A stretch of 64,000 bases of DNA from JABFRJ01 sp031374735 (GTDB lineage Bacteria > Pseudomonadota > Alphaproteobacteria > Rhizobiales > Hyphomicrobiaceae). Positions 1 to 7,906 of this stretch are shown piece after piece. The notes beneath the pieces are model-generated. The model was not told the origin of the DNA. It saw nothing but the letters and a program-made list of their open reading frames with translations, and searched no databases. The DNA lies in assembly GCA_031374735.1 (NCBI GenBank), contig JANMGQ010000109.1, positions 1 through 64,000 on the forward strand, written 5' to 3'. The first letter of the stretch is position 1, and every line of letters begins with the position of its first letter. A program made the position numbers and the translations under genes.

Positions 1-237
1 CACTGACAACAGACCCTGGGAAGCCCGGTCAGCTACTCCGGACGCGCTCCCCTCCGAGAGATGACGTCGCCGCCACCTCATGTGCCCCGCCAGCGAGGAG
101 AGTGTCTCCCAACCCGGGGCTCGGGTCTTGTATGGGCGCGAAAGTGCCGTGTGCGACGCGATCCGTCTACTGGGTAAGTACCCAGCTTGACAGCTCAAGT
201 CGCCACTCGATCCGGGACAACTGCGCGCTCTGCCCCA
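1..237. other. left edge, no supported gene
   Basis: No reading frame here shows protein-like composition; the small open frames are arginine/serine-rich shadows. The stretch lies downstream of the minus-strand aldehyde dehydrogenase, so it is 3' intergenic DNA or the edge of a neighbour that cannot be seen. Confidence 0.5.
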
Positions 238-1629
238 TCACACCGCGCGGAGATGGATGCTCTTTGGCCGTGTCAGCGCGTGATAGCCGAGCGGCGAAAG
301 CGTGGCGCCGCGGCCGGTGTCCTTGACGCCCGTCCACGCGAGGCCAGGGTCGAGATAGTCGCAGCGGTTGGCGAACACCGTGCCCGTTTGCAGCTCAGCC
401 CCGATGCGGGCGGCGGCCTCGAGATCTGCAGTCCAGACCGAGGCGGTCAAGCCATAAGCGCTGTCGTTCATGAGCCGGATCGCCTCGGCATCGTCCTCGA
501 CCTTCATGATGCCGACGACCGGGCCGAACGTTTCCTCGGTCATGACCTTCATCGCATGGTCGACATTGAGCAGCACCTGCGGCGCAAGCCACGGCGTATC
601 CACCGCGCTGCGCTTGAAGCTCTTGCCGTCGATCGTTGCGCGCGCACCCCGGGCCAGCGCCTCAGCCGTATGCCCCCGCACGACGTCGGCAAAACGCGTT
701 GCAGCCATGGGGCCGAGCGTGGTCGCCTCGCGCAGCGGATCATCCAGAACGTAAGCCTTGGTCGCGGCCACGGCGCCCTCCACAAAGCGGTCGTACACCG
801 ACGCCTGCACATAGACCCGCTCGATGCCACAGCAGCTCTGGCCCGAGTTGAAGAACGCGCCGTCAACGACGTTTTCGATGGCGTGGTCGAGCTTGGCGTC
901 AGCGCGCACGTAGGCCGGATCCTTGCCGCCGAGTTCTAAGCCCACAGACACAAAGGTACCGGCGGCCGCGCGCTCGATGGCCTGTCCGCCGGCCACACTC
1001 CCGGTGAAGCTGACGTGATCAACCTGGCGGCCAGAGATGAGGCGCGCCGTGTCCTCATGCGAGAGCGCGAGATTCTGAAACAGACCTTTCGGCAACCCCG
1101 CTGCGTCAAACGCTCGCTGGAATCGCTCGCCCGTCAAAATCGTCTGCGACGCGGCTTTCAGCAGCACCGCGTTGCCCGCCATCAGTCCCGGCACGATCGT
1201 GTTGACGGCCGTCAGAAACGGATAGTTCCAAGGCGCGACCACCAGCACCAACCCGAGTGGCACGCGCTCGATGCGGCGCACGAAGCCCTCTTTGGCAGCC
1301 GGCAGCATCGGCGCAAGTGCCCCCTCGGCGATGGCGACCATGTGCTCGACGCGCTCTTTCAGCGAGCGGAATTCGCCGCCATAGCGCACCGGCCGCCCCA
1401 TCTGGCGCGCCAGCTCAGGCACCACCTCGCCATTCATCGCCTCGAGTGCCGCCAGGGCTTTCAGCACCACCTGTCCGCGCTCGGCCATCGACACACGCGC
1501 CCAAGCCTGTTGGGCCTGCCGGGCGGCAGCAATCGAACCTTCCAGCACTGCGGGCGTCGCGGTCTGACGCTTGGCAACGATCGAGCCGTCGATCGGGGAC
1601 ACGCAGATGATTTCGGACATGTGGCTCAA
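238..1629 (-). CDS. aldehyde dehydrogenase family protein (NAD(P)-dependent)
   Basis: This is a cytosolic enzyme that oxidises an aldehyde to the carboxylic acid with NAD(P). At 463 residues it is of normal family length. It carries the APWNYP motif (residues 132-137, with the oxyanion Asn 135), the general-base Glu 232 in LELGGK and the nucleophile Cys 266 in GQSCCG. A second in-frame ATG three codons in (1620) is an equally good start. The substrate cannot be read from sequence; the closest style is the succinate-semialdehyde dehydrogenase-like group. It stands alone, with a palindromic repeat between it and the next minus-strand gene. Confidence 0.9.
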   Translation of the reverse strand: MSHMSEIICVSPIDGSIVAKRQTATPAVLEGSIAAARQAQQAWARVSMAERGQVVLKALAALEAMNGEVVPELARQMGRPVRYGGEFRSLKERVEHMVAIAEGALAPMLPAAKEGFVRRIERVPLGLVLVVAPWNYPFLTAVNTIVPGLMAGNAVLLKAASQTILTGERFQRAFDAAGLPKGLFQNLALSHEDTARLISGRQVDHVSFTGSVAGGQAIERAAAGTFVSVGLELGGKDPAYVRADAKLDHAIENVVDGAFFNSGQSCCGIERVYVQASVYDRFVEGAVAATKAYVLDDPLREATTLGPMAATRFADVVRGHTAEALARGARATIDGKSFKRSAVDTPWLAPQVLLNVDHAMKVMTEETFGPVVGIMKVEDDAEAIRLMNDSAYGLTASVWTADLEAAARIGAELQTGTVFANRCDYLDPGLAWTGVKDTGRGATLSPLGYHALTRPKSIHLRAV

Positions 1630-1725
1630 CCAATGATGAGGGCGGACAGAGCCCCATACGGCACATCGCGCAAGATTTCGAGACCGTGAACGGGCAACGT
1701 CTCCCTCTCCTCGTCCTTACGGGTT

Positions 1726-1790
1726 CACTTCCCTCTCCCCCTTTTTCAAGGGGAGAGGGGCGGCCGCTTGCTCGAACGGAGATCGCTCGG
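1726..1790 (+). repeat. family-A palindromic element, short copy (A1)
   Basis: It starts with CACTTCCCTCTCCCC, folds back on GGGGAGAGG, and ends with the family tail GCGGCCGCTTGCTCG. The variable second hairpin is missing, so this is an internally shortened copy. It lies in the 236-bp gap between two minus-strand genes. Confidence 0.75.
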
Positions 1791-1865
1791 CTTGGACTCA
1801 ATCGACGATGACCGGCTTGATCGCTGCCCCATCGAGGTTGCGTCGTCTTGCGACGGTCCGTCCGA

Positions 1866-2822
1866 TCAACGGCCAGCCGCCGCTCGGCGCAGGCGATCGT
1901 TGATGGCTTCGCCCAAGCCCGACTCGGGGATCGGCATGACTGCGATGGTTTCAACGCCGGTGGCATCGAGGCGTCGTAGGCTTGCAAACAGGTTCGCGGC
2001 CGCCTCCAGGAGATTGCCGCGCGGGCTGAGGTTGGCGACATAAGCCTCGCTTTGCGGTCCGTCGCCAAAGGCGATGAGCGCCTCGCCCGGCCATGCGGCC
2101 GTTGCATTCAGGCGAACGCGCGCGCGGGGGGCATAGTGACTGAGCAGTTGACCAGGCGATGTCGGCCGGTCGGGATCGGCGTCGCCCGTCGCCCGCACGA
2201 TTGGCGCACCGAGAACCGCTTCGATTTCTTCGGCTGTCACTGCGCCGGGGCGCAACAGCCGCACGACCGCGCCCGACGCATCAACCACTGTTGACTCAAG
2301 ACCGACCTCCGTCGGCCCGCCATCAAGAATCATATGCAAGACGTCGCCAAGATCGGCTTCGACGTGCTGCGCCGTTGTCGGGCTCACATGGCCGGATCGG
2401 TTTGCGCTTGGGGCGGCAATCGGCTTGCGGGCCGCAAGCATCAGCGCATGCGCGACAGGGTGGGCGGGAACGCGCAGTGCCACTGTATCGAGCCCGGCCG
2501 TGACAAGATCCGAAATCAGACAGCCAGGCAGCCGCTGCAAGACCATCGTCAACGGTCCCGGCCAGAACGCTTGGGCCAACAGGCGTGCACGGTCATCGAA
2601 GCGGGCAAAGCGTTCCGCAATCATGAGCGCCGGAACATGCACGATGAGGGGATTGAAAACCGGTCGCTTCTTGGCTGAGAAAATGGCCGCCACTGCAAGG
2701 TCATGTGTGGCGTCAGCGCCGAGGCCATAGACCGTCTCAGTCGGAAACGCGACCAACCCCGCCTGCGCGATGAAACGACCGGCCTCGGCGATTGTCTCTG
2801 AAGTTGCGGCGAAGACAGGCAT
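1866..2822 (-). CDS. tsaC: L-threonylcarbamoyladenylate synthase (Sua5/TsaC)
   Basis: It makes threonylcarbamoyl-AMP from threonine, bicarbonate and ATP, the first step of t6A37 modification of ANN-decoding tRNAs, in the cytosol. The YrdC fold fills residues 5-200: TETVYGLG (28-35), the KRPxxNPL motif (52-59) and SANRSG near 140. The 318-residue length and the SPGQLLSHYAP linker followed by a C-terminal Sua5 domain mark the long Sua5 form rather than the short TsaC/YrdC form. No co-transcribed partner is visible. Confidence 0.92.
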   Translation of the reverse strand: MPVFAATSETIAEAGRFIAQAGLVAFPTETVYGLGADATHDLAVAAIFSAKKRPVFNPLIVHVPALMIAERFARFDDRARLLAQAFWPGPLTMVLQRLPGCLISDLVTAGLDTVALRVPAHPVAHALMLAARKPIAAPSANRSGHVSPTTAQHVEADLGDVLHMILDGGPTEVGLESTVVDASGAVVRLLRPGAVTAEEIEAVLGAPIVRATGDADPDRPTSPGQLLSHYAPRARVRLNATAAWPGEALIAFGDGPQSEAYVANLSPRGNLLEAAANLFASLRRLDATGVETIAVMPIPESGLGEAINDRLRRAAAGR

Positions 2823-3198
2823 GGTCGGGATCCACTTTGCAGCGCAATCGGTTACATCGCCCGGCGCCGCGCAACTGATGCACTGATACGCCGAAGCGAT
2901 GGCCGCACCAAGGGCGTGCGCCAGCGCGCATGATTTTGAACTTCAACTAAAACGAGTATAACTACCGGATACGTAACTGTTATCCGCGTCAATTCGGACC
3001 CTGGACATTCGCGTTTCTGCTTGTGCACCGGGCTGTCGCGGAGTAGTAGTTTTGCGTTGACGTTTGGCAGCTCGCTCTGTCTGGTCTGCCTTGGTCTCGC
3101 CGACTGCGAGCAAGCTCACTACAAGAACTGTCGACACGGCCGGTCGCGGCGGCATTGCCGACCGTACCTCGCCGTAACGCACTCACTGGAGACCCCCT
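2823..3198. other. intergenic region upstream of the cold-shock gene
   Basis: This is the 5' region of the cold-shock gene and the divergent tsaC gene, so it should hold both promoters and a long cold-shock leader. I could not pick convincing -35/-10 boxes. A minus-strand 79-codon frame (2943-3182) has a weakly hydrophobic N-terminus but no other support. Confidence 0.5.
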
Positions 3199-3408
3199 AT
3201 GATCAAGGGCACCGTCAAGTTCTACAACGCAACCAAAGGCTACGGCTTCATTCAGCCCGACACCGGCGGCAAAGACGTCTTCGTTCACGCCACCGCTCTT
3301 GAGCGCGCCGGCATCCAAGGCCTTCGCGAAGGCGACAAGGTTACGTTCGACACGCAGGAAGATCGTCGCAGCGGCAAAGTTGCCGTCGGCAGCATCACCC
3401 TCGGCTGA
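3199..3408 (+). CDS. cold-shock protein (CspA family)
   Basis: A 69-residue single cold-shock domain that binds single-stranded RNA or DNA and acts as an RNA chaperone. RNP-1 is visible as KGYGFIQ (14-20) and RNP-2 as VFVHATA (28-34). A GGAG ribosome-binding site sits nine bases before the ATG. A strong hairpin terminator follows at 3442. The length and the start MIKGTVKFYN match the family. Confidence 0.95.
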   Translation: MIKGTVKFYNATKGYGFIQPDTGGKDVFVHATALERAGIQGLREGDKVTFDTQEDRRSGKVAVGSITLG

Positions 3409-3441
3409 GCTTCTGGCTGATTGAACATCGCGACACGTGAC

Positions 3442-3469
3442 CATCGGCCGCCCGTCTGGGCGGCCGATG
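3442..3469 (+). terminator. hairpin terminator after the cold-shock gene
   Basis: Perfect 12-bp arms CATCGGCCGCCC and GGGCGGCCGATG around a GTCT loop, followed by TGTCTTGG. It begins 34 bp after the cold-shock stop codon. The T tract is weak. Confidence 0.75.
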
Positions 3470-3561
3470 TGTCTTGGGGCGGACGCATTTCCCCCGTACG
3501 CCACGCGCATCCACGCACTTCAGAGTTCATCCGGCTCAATGCCGGCACCCCGGGGGTTCCC

Positions 3562-3786
3562 ATGGCACGCAGTAAACCAACCGCGCGCGTCGAATACGTC
3601 TTCTTCGACATCTACTACGAGGATGGCAGCCGCACCTCGAACCGCAAGATCGCAGCGCTTGAAGTCACCGGGCTTGACGGCGACGGACCGGCACAGGCCT
3701 TCTTCGAAGCCCAGGACAAAGAGATCGAGCATCGCTCTGGCCGCGCCAAGCCGAAGATCGCGAAGATCGAGCGCTCGAAAGTCTGA
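3562..3786 (+). CDS. small conserved hypothetical protein (74 aa)
   Basis: The protein begins MARSKPTARVEYVFFDIYYE and ends with a lysine/arginine-rich tail (AKPKIAKIERSK). It has an acidic, aromatic N-terminal half and a basic C-terminus, with no membrane segment or signal peptide. The frame stays open upstream to 3421, but that extension crosses the cold-shock terminator and has poor composition, so ATG 3562 is preferred. The function is unknown; size and charge pattern would fit a small nucleic-acid- or partner-binding protein, but this is only a guess. The type-B repeat begins 14 bp downstream. Confidence 0.7.
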   Translation: MARSKPTARVEYVFFDIYYEDGSRTSNRKIAALEVTGLDGDGPAQAFFEAQDKEIEHRSGRAKPKIAKIERSKV

Positions 3787-3799
3787 TGCCGGCGGTTAG

Positions 3800-3907
3800 A
3801 ATTTATGACTGACCAACCATCATCGTCATCCCGGAATGCCCGTTGCGCCGAGGCGCGGCAGGTGCATCCGGGATGACGCCGTGGGATATGATAGGTCAGA
3901 AATTTTT
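3800..3907 (+). repeat. family-B 108-bp inverted-repeat element, copy 1
   Basis: The left end AATTTATGACTGACC and right end GGTCAGAAATTT form imperfect terminal inverted repeats. Inside, CATCGTCATCCCGGA and ATCCGGGATGACG flank an imperfect central hairpin. The same element occurs in inverse orientation at 50167-50274 with a different central stem. It abuts the nadD start region. Confidence 0.8.
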
Positions 3908-3917
3908 GCACGCCGGT

Positions 3918-4583
3918 ATGAGGCCTCGACAGCCAACTGGCTTAACCGTGCGTCGCATCATGCCGCCCCGTCCGAGCATCTTTGGCATACCGACGCCGCC
4001 AGCACCGCCCGGTGCGCGCATCGGCTTGCTGGGCGGGTCGTTCAATCCTGCCCATGCCGGGCATCGGCAAATCAGCGAGATCGCACGGCGGCAGCTTGGC
4101 CTCGATGCCGTCTGGTGGCTCGTGACGCCGGGCAACCCGCTCAAAGATAAGCGTGATCTGGCGCCACTTGTGCACCGCCTCGACGAGGCCCGGCGTGTTG
4201 CGGCCGCGTCGTGGATCACTGCGACCGCCTTCGAGGCGGCGCTCGGCAGCCCCTACACCATCGATACGTTGCGCTTTCTCAAGTTGCGGCATCCGTCGGC
4301 GCAGTTCGTCTGGCTGATGGGCGCTGACAATCTCGCGACCATGCATCGCTGGCGGGCATGGCGCGAGATCGCCACCACATTTCCCATGGCCGTGGTCGAT
4401 CGGCCAGGCTGGCATCTGCGCGCGCTATCGTCGCCAGCCGCGCGGGCGTTCGCGCGGGCGCAGCTGCGAGAGGCGAATGCGGCCATGCTGCCGCAACGCG
4501 CATCACCCGCCTGGGTGATGCTGACCGGCCCGCTGTCGCCGCTGTCCTCGACGGCTATTCGGGCAAAGCAACGCAATGGCTGA
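3918..4583 (+). CDS. nadD: nicotinate-nucleotide adenylyltransferase
   Basis: It adenylates nicotinate mononucleotide to deamido-NAD in the cytosol (NAD synthesis). It shows the nucleotidyltransferase phosphate-binding motif GGSFNPAHAGH, then WWLVTPGNPLK, WLMGADNL..MHRW and the C-terminal SSTAIRAK (SxTxxR) motif. The frame is open from 3843, but those codons lie in the family-B repeat, so the first ATG beyond it (3918, 221 aa) is used. ATG 3960 (207 aa) fits the family length as well; neither has a clear Shine-Dalgarno sequence. In many Rhizobiales nadD sits beside proA and rsfS; neither is present here. Confidence 0.9.
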   Translation: MRPRQPTGLTVRRIMPPRPSIFGIPTPPAPPGARIGLLGGSFNPAHAGHRQISEIARRQLGLDAVWWLVTPGNPLKDKRDLAPLVHRLDEARRVAAASWITATAFEAALGSPYTIDTLRFLKLRHPSAQFVWLMGADNLATMHRWRAWREIATTFPMAVVDRPGWHLRALSSPAARAFARAQLREANAAMLPQRASPAWVMLTGPLSPLSSTAIRAKQRNG

Positions 4584-4730
4584 TCGTGGGAGCTTTCAGC
4601 ATCGCAGACCAGCAATTCTAGAAAGAAAGTAGCTGTAATACACGCGGCATTGCCGTGCATTGCAGCAAGCTCTTTCATACTCAGTGGGTCGGACATCAGT
4701 CCGGTGGCGAACTCAACGTGAAAACGGAGG

Positions 4731-4765
4731 CACTTTCCCTCTCCCCTTGCTCTTGCAAGGGGACG
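4731..4765 (+). repeat. family-A element, 5' fragment (A2)
   Basis: CACTTTCCCTCTCCCC and a GCAAGGGG fold-back resemble the first hairpin of family A. The rest of the element is absent. Confidence 0.5.
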
Positions 4766-4853
4766 TGCCGATCGTTCACATTGAGAAGTGCTGATCGCAG
4801 ACGTTCACGCTTTGGGCTGAGCGTCTACGATGCTACAGATATCCAGCAGGAGG

Positions 4854-5126
4854 ATGAACATACAGATCAATCTTTCTCCAGATGCAGCAGCTTGGCTCGA
4901 CGCGCAGGTGCGTGACGGCCGCTTTGACACGGTCGACGCCGCCAACCCAGTCATACTGGGCCGCCAGAGGCCAGAGTTGTTACCGGACCTGCGGAGTGTG
5001 CCGTCCGGCAATTTCCTGATCTTCATCCGTTACACTCCAGCCGATTCGGCTTGCGACACCGTAGAGGTGGTGAACATCCTGAATGGACGCAGGGACATCG
5101 AGGCCCGTTTTAAAAGCAACGCCTAA
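4854..5126 (+). pseudogene. ParD-ParE remnant: antitoxin N-terminus fused in frame to toxin C-terminus
   Basis: Residues 1-31 (MNIQINLSPDAAAWLDAQV..) read as the ribbon-helix-helix start of a ParD antitoxin. Residues 35-90 (RQRPELLPDLRSVPSGNFLIFIRY..VVNILNGRRDIEARF) read as the C-terminal half of a ParE toxin. The middle, covering the ParD C-terminus and ParE N-terminus, is missing, and the join is in frame, as expected from a single internal deletion of a parDE pair. CAGGAGG directly abuts the ATG, too close for a normal ribosome-binding site; a frame start at 4830 is possible. Neither function should survive in classical form. Because the frame is intact, a short DNA-binding chimaera cannot be excluded. 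Confidence 0.7.
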
Positions 5127-5215
5127 TAGTTGCCCTACACGCGTGACCAAGCCGCAACCCGTCATTGACCAACTGCTGGTATGAGATCGAACCGTCTCGG
5201 CCAGGACCAGCCCAC

Positions 5216-5806
5216 ATGAAGCGCCTCTACGACTGGATGATGCGGCAGGCGGCTGGGCCGAAAGCGCCCCATGCCCTGGCCGTCGTCTCGTTTGCGGAGA
5301 GCTCGTTCTTCCCGATCCCGCCCGATGTGATGCTGATCCCGATGGTGCTCGCCAACCGCACCAAGGCCTGGTGGTACGCGACCTTGGCGACGATCTCCTC
5401 GGTGCTCGGCGGCATCGCCGGCTACGCCATCGGCTACTTCCTGTTCCAGACCATCGGCCAGCCGATTTTGAAATTCTACGGCCACTCCGGCAGTCTCGAC
5501 ACGGTGAAAGCGTGGTTTGCCGAATGGGGCGTGTGGATCCTGATTGCCAAAGGCTGGACGCCGTTCCCCTATAAGGTGCTGACGATCCTGTCCGGCGTCG
5601 CCGAGATGGCACTCATCCCGTTCATTGCCGCCAGCATCCTGGCGCGAGCCATGCGCTTCTTCCTGGTCGCGGGCCTGCTCTACTTTTATGGGGAGCCGAT
5701 CAAGGCCTTTATCGAGAAGCGGCTGACGCTTCTGACCACTCTATTTGTCGTCGCCCTGGTTGGCGGCTTCGTCGCCATCAAGTATCTGCCTCTTCTGTTC
5801 AAGTGA
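5216..5806 (+). CDS. YqaA-type DedA/SNARE-associated membrane protein
   Basis: An inner-membrane protein of the DedA/VTT superfamily (196 aa from ATG 5216). The N-terminal MKRLYDWMMRQAAGPKAPHA and the re-entrant FAESSFFPIPPDVMLIP segment, followed by GWTPFPYKVLTILSGVA, are the family hallmarks. About four to five hydrophobic segments follow, ending in FVAIKYLPLLFK. These proteins are linked to lipid flipping and envelope homeostasis. It is followed 21 bp later by dsbB, a pairing often seen in Rhizobiales. An upstream in-frame start at 5165 adds 17 polar residues and is not favoured. Confidence 0.88.
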   Translation: MKRLYDWMMRQAAGPKAPHALAVVSFAESSFFPIPPDVMLIPMVLANRTKAWWYATLATISSVLGGIAGYAIGYFLFQTIGQPILKFYGHSGSLDTVKAWFAEWGVWILIAKGWTPFPYKVLTILSGVAEMALIPFIAASILARAMRFFLVAGLLYFYGEPIKAFIEKRLTLLTTLFVVALVGGFVAIKYLPLLFK

Positions 5807-5827
5807 GCCCAACAAGGCAGCGTACCC

Positions 5828-6361
5828 GTGCGTTCAACCGATTCCCCCCACAAGACCGACGCCTATCGTTATGGTTCGGTGGCCCTTCTCGGTGCCGTCG
5901 GCGCTATCGTGCTCGCGCTCGGCTTTGAATACATCGGCGGCATGAAGCCGTGCGTGCTGTGCCTGCAGCAGCGTTGGGCCTACTACATCGCCATCCCCGC
6001 GCTGTTCGCCGGCTTGATTCTGCTCGCCTCCGGCAAGACGACGGCAGGCGGCCTACTGTTTCTAATGGTTTCCATCGCATTCCTGATCAATGCAGGCCTT
6101 GGCACCTACCACGCCGGCGTCGAGTGGGGCTTTTGGGCTGGCCCCGACACGTGCAGCGGCACAATTCCGGCCTCCGGCAGTGGGGGCGGCTCGATTCTTG
6201 ACCGCCTGAAAGGGAATCAGACCCCGATTGTGCGCTGCGATGCGGCTGCTGGACGGTTTTTGGGGCTATCTTTCCCCGGTTGGAACGTCATCGCATCGAT
6301 GCTCCTGTGGATAATTTCTCAATCGGCTGCTTTCGCCACGACGCGTCTTCGCCGCATCTGA
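5828..6361 (+). CDS. dsbB: disulfide bond formation protein B
   Basis: An inner-membrane quinone reductase that reoxidises periplasmic DsbA-type thiol oxidases. There are four membrane segments. The first periplasmic CxxC is CVLC (residues 42-45). The second cysteine pair is in the loop between TM3 and TM4 (DTCSGT and VRCDAA), separated by a long Gly/Ser-rich linker. It starts with GTG at 5828, 21 bp after the YqaA gene, so co-transcription is likely. The 177-residue length is normal. No dsbA is in the window. Confidence 0.9.
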   Translation: MRSTDSPHKTDAYRYGSVALLGAVGAIVLALGFEYIGGMKPCVLCLQQRWAYYIAIPALFAGLILLASGKTTAGGLLFLMVSIAFLINAGLGTYHAGVEWGFWAGPDTCSGTIPASGSGGGSILDRLKGNQTPIVRCDAAAGRFLGLSFPGWNVIASMLLWIISQSAAFATTRLRRI

Positions 6362-6719
6362 GGCGGCTGCCATCGCCAAACACTCAACGTTTACAATTTG
6401 TTAACGCTTGCTTCGAAGCGTTCAATTGGCGTTGGAACAAAAATAGAATGAACGAAAGTCAAGCAAGATACCTCGATTTGCGCCCGATCACGCCTCTTTT
6501 GAGCCAGATTGTGACGGCAAAACAACTCACATGACGGGCAACGAAGACGGAACTGGCCCGGAACTAGCCTGGAACTGGAGTGAACGAAGCGCGATACAGA
6601 GACCCAAGTCATCTGCGTACTCTGCAATCGCGTCGAGGCCCAAGTCGCCCAAAGTCATGGGGCTCCAGAGTGTAGCGTAAGCCCGAAGTACCCCTGGCCG
6701 AGCGTCTGTAAGCGTCTGT

Positions 6720-7080
6720 TGCGGCCGGGTAGGGTGTTCCAGTGTTGTGTCGGTTGCGTTCAGTTCAGTCGCGTTCGTTGCGTCATCTCCCATGTCCTGT
6801 CGGGGCGCGTCGCGTATCGCCCCAAGTTGTTTCAGTTGCGTGTGTCGCGTCGGTTGCGTGTGTTGAGTGGTGTTGCGTTCAGTATCCGTGAGTGGCGTTT
6901 TCTGGTTTTGCGTCCGTGTGTTGCGTCCGTTGCGTCGCGTAGCTTTGCGTAGAGTTGAGTGGCGTTGAGTTGGTTCGCGTTGCGTGTGTGGTGTCCGCGT
7001 TTGGTTCCGTTGCGTTGCGTCAGTCCCCAGTGCGTCAGTCCCCAGTGCGTCCCGTCTGTTGCGTCCCAAGCGTCAACCCC
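6720..7080 (+). repeat. degenerate TTGCGT/GTTGCGT hexamer-heptamer tract
   Basis: The words TTGCGT, GTTGCGT and TGCGT recur every 6-20 bp for about 360 bp, interleaved with CCGTTGCGT, AGTTGAGTGGCGT and similar variants. The composition is strongly T/G-biased on one strand, unlike the flanking genes. Related words continue into the small ORF at 7096. Confidence 0.65.
7017..7046 (+). repeat. tandem 15-mer, two perfect copies
   Basis: GCGTCAGTCCCCAGT is repeated twice head to tail, followed by a third partial unit (GCGTCCC). It lies at the end of the TTGCGT-rich tract. Confidence 0.85.
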
Positions 7081-7095
7081 CTCCGCGAGGCTCCC

Positions 7096-7290
7096 ATGGC
7101 AAACCCTGTTGATCGTTCCACGGCGAACCCGCTCGTATCAGTCGTGTCCCGTGCGTCTGTTGCCGCGCGTACCGAGTATCCGTCGCGTCAGTATCCGTTG
7201 CGTCCTGTTGAGTTCATCGCGTTGGGGGAGGCAGCCGCCAATGTGCTCGCCTCGCTCAAGACCAAAGTCCAAGCGTCAAACAGAACATGA
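7096..7290 (+). CDS. small hypothetical protein (64 aa), doubtful
   Basis: The frame starts MANPVDRSTANPLVSVV and ends FIALGEAAANVLASLKTKVQ, with a helix-forming C-terminal third. GAGG lies six bases before the ATG. The middle of the frame (SRQYPLRP) is encoded by the same TTGCGT/CAGTATCCGT words that fill the upstream tract, so the ORF may be partly repeat-derived. The family is not recognised. Confidence 0.4.
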   Translation: MANPVDRSTANPLVSVVSRASVAARTEYPSRQYPLRPVEFIALGEAAANVLASLKTKVQASNRT

Positions 7291-7526
7291 TCCGGTACGA
7301 TACCCTTCAAGGTCGATAACGTACTCGGGCATCTAGAGGAATTCGGAACGGTCTGCGGCTAGCCCGCGCCGAACCGCACGGAAAGGCAGGCGTACTGAGC
7401 GTTGCTGTGCAATTGACTCGAGGCTCTACATTGCCAAGTGCTGCGTCGTGGAGCCTGAGCGCTCGGTGTGCCTGCCTACCTCTCTCTGCTCGTTGTCGTT
7501 CTTTGCCTTGGGATATCCGCCCGGCC

Positions 7527-7554
7527 ACCGTTCTCGGCCCACCGTTCTCGGCCC
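7527..7554 (+). repeat. tandem 14-mer, two perfect copies
   Basis: ACCGTTCTCGGCCC occurs twice in tandem just before the small gene at 7570. Confidence 0.8.
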
Positions 7555-7569
7555 AGTCAGGGATCTCCC

Positions 7570-7800
7570 ATGAACCCCACGTTTTCCAATCCCGCCCAGC
7601 AGTTCCCGGCCCAGTGGCAGCAGAATGTCGGCCTCGCCCGGCAGGCCTGCGCCCGCGTGTTCCGCGATGGTGGCACCCCCGCTGAAGCGCTGCGCGTGTT
7701 CGGCCTCTCGGACGCTGACGCCCCGCGCGATTGGGCCGTCGTCGTCGATCGCATTGCCGCCAGCCTCGGCGCGCAAAGCCTTGGCCGCAAAGCCGCTTAA
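7570..7800 (+). CDS. small hypothetical protein (76 aa)
   Basis: The protein runs MNPTFSNPAQQFPAQWQQNV..ARVFRDGGTPAEALRVFGLS..VVVDRIAASLGAQSLGRKAA. It is helical and soluble-looking, with no signal or membrane segment, and its composition is plausible for a real small gene. An upstream frame to 7468 would add a hydrophobic stretch but also crosses the tandem 14-mer, so ATG 7570 is chosen. AGGGATCTCCC precedes it. I do not recognise the family. A hairpin follows at 7834, before the TRAP gene. Confidence 0.55.
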   Translation: MNPTFSNPAQQFPAQWQQNVGLARQACARVFRDGGTPAEALRVFGLSDADAPRDWAVVVDRIAASLGAQSLGRKAA

Positions 7801-7833
7801 GCCTCAGCTTAAGTTGCGACACGCGACAATAAT

Positions 7834-7858
7834 GGCATAGGCGCGCTTCGCCTGTGCC
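7834..7858 (+). terminator. stem-loop between the small gene and the TRAP permease gene
   Basis: GGCATAGGCG and CGCCTGTGCC pair (one wobble) around a five-base loop. No T tract follows, so it may be a pause or processing hairpin. Confidence 0.45.
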
Positions 7859-7906
7859 GATAGGGTTCCACCCAAGCTGCAACAGCAGCACGGGTGGGAA
7901 ACGCAT

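Larger units (their letters stand above)
6362..7095. other. long intergenic region: AT-richer part then TTGCGT-rich tract
   Basis: The first 170 bp after dsbB are comparatively AT-rich (for example around TTTACAATTTGTTAACG) and may hold a promoter. From about 6720 on, the plus strand turns into a degenerate succession of TTGCGT, GTGCGT and CGCGT words. The open frames across it on either strand are low-complexity (Arg/Thr/Gln-rich on the minus strand) and not convincing genes. Confidence 0.6.

Noticed and set aside
187..939. 250-codon plus-strand frame
   Set aside because: It overlaps the aldehyde dehydrogenase catalytic region on the opposite strand and shows no domain.
2943..3182. 79-codon minus-strand frame with a weak hydrophobic stretch (STVLVVSLLAVGETKA)
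   Set aside because: It lies in the cold-shock leader region, with no ribosome-binding site and an uncharacteristic tail; too weak to call.
6527..7069. 180-codon minus-strand Arg/Thr/Gln-rich frame
   Set aside because: It is the translation of the TTGCGT-rich repeat tract, with low complexity and no protein-like segment.
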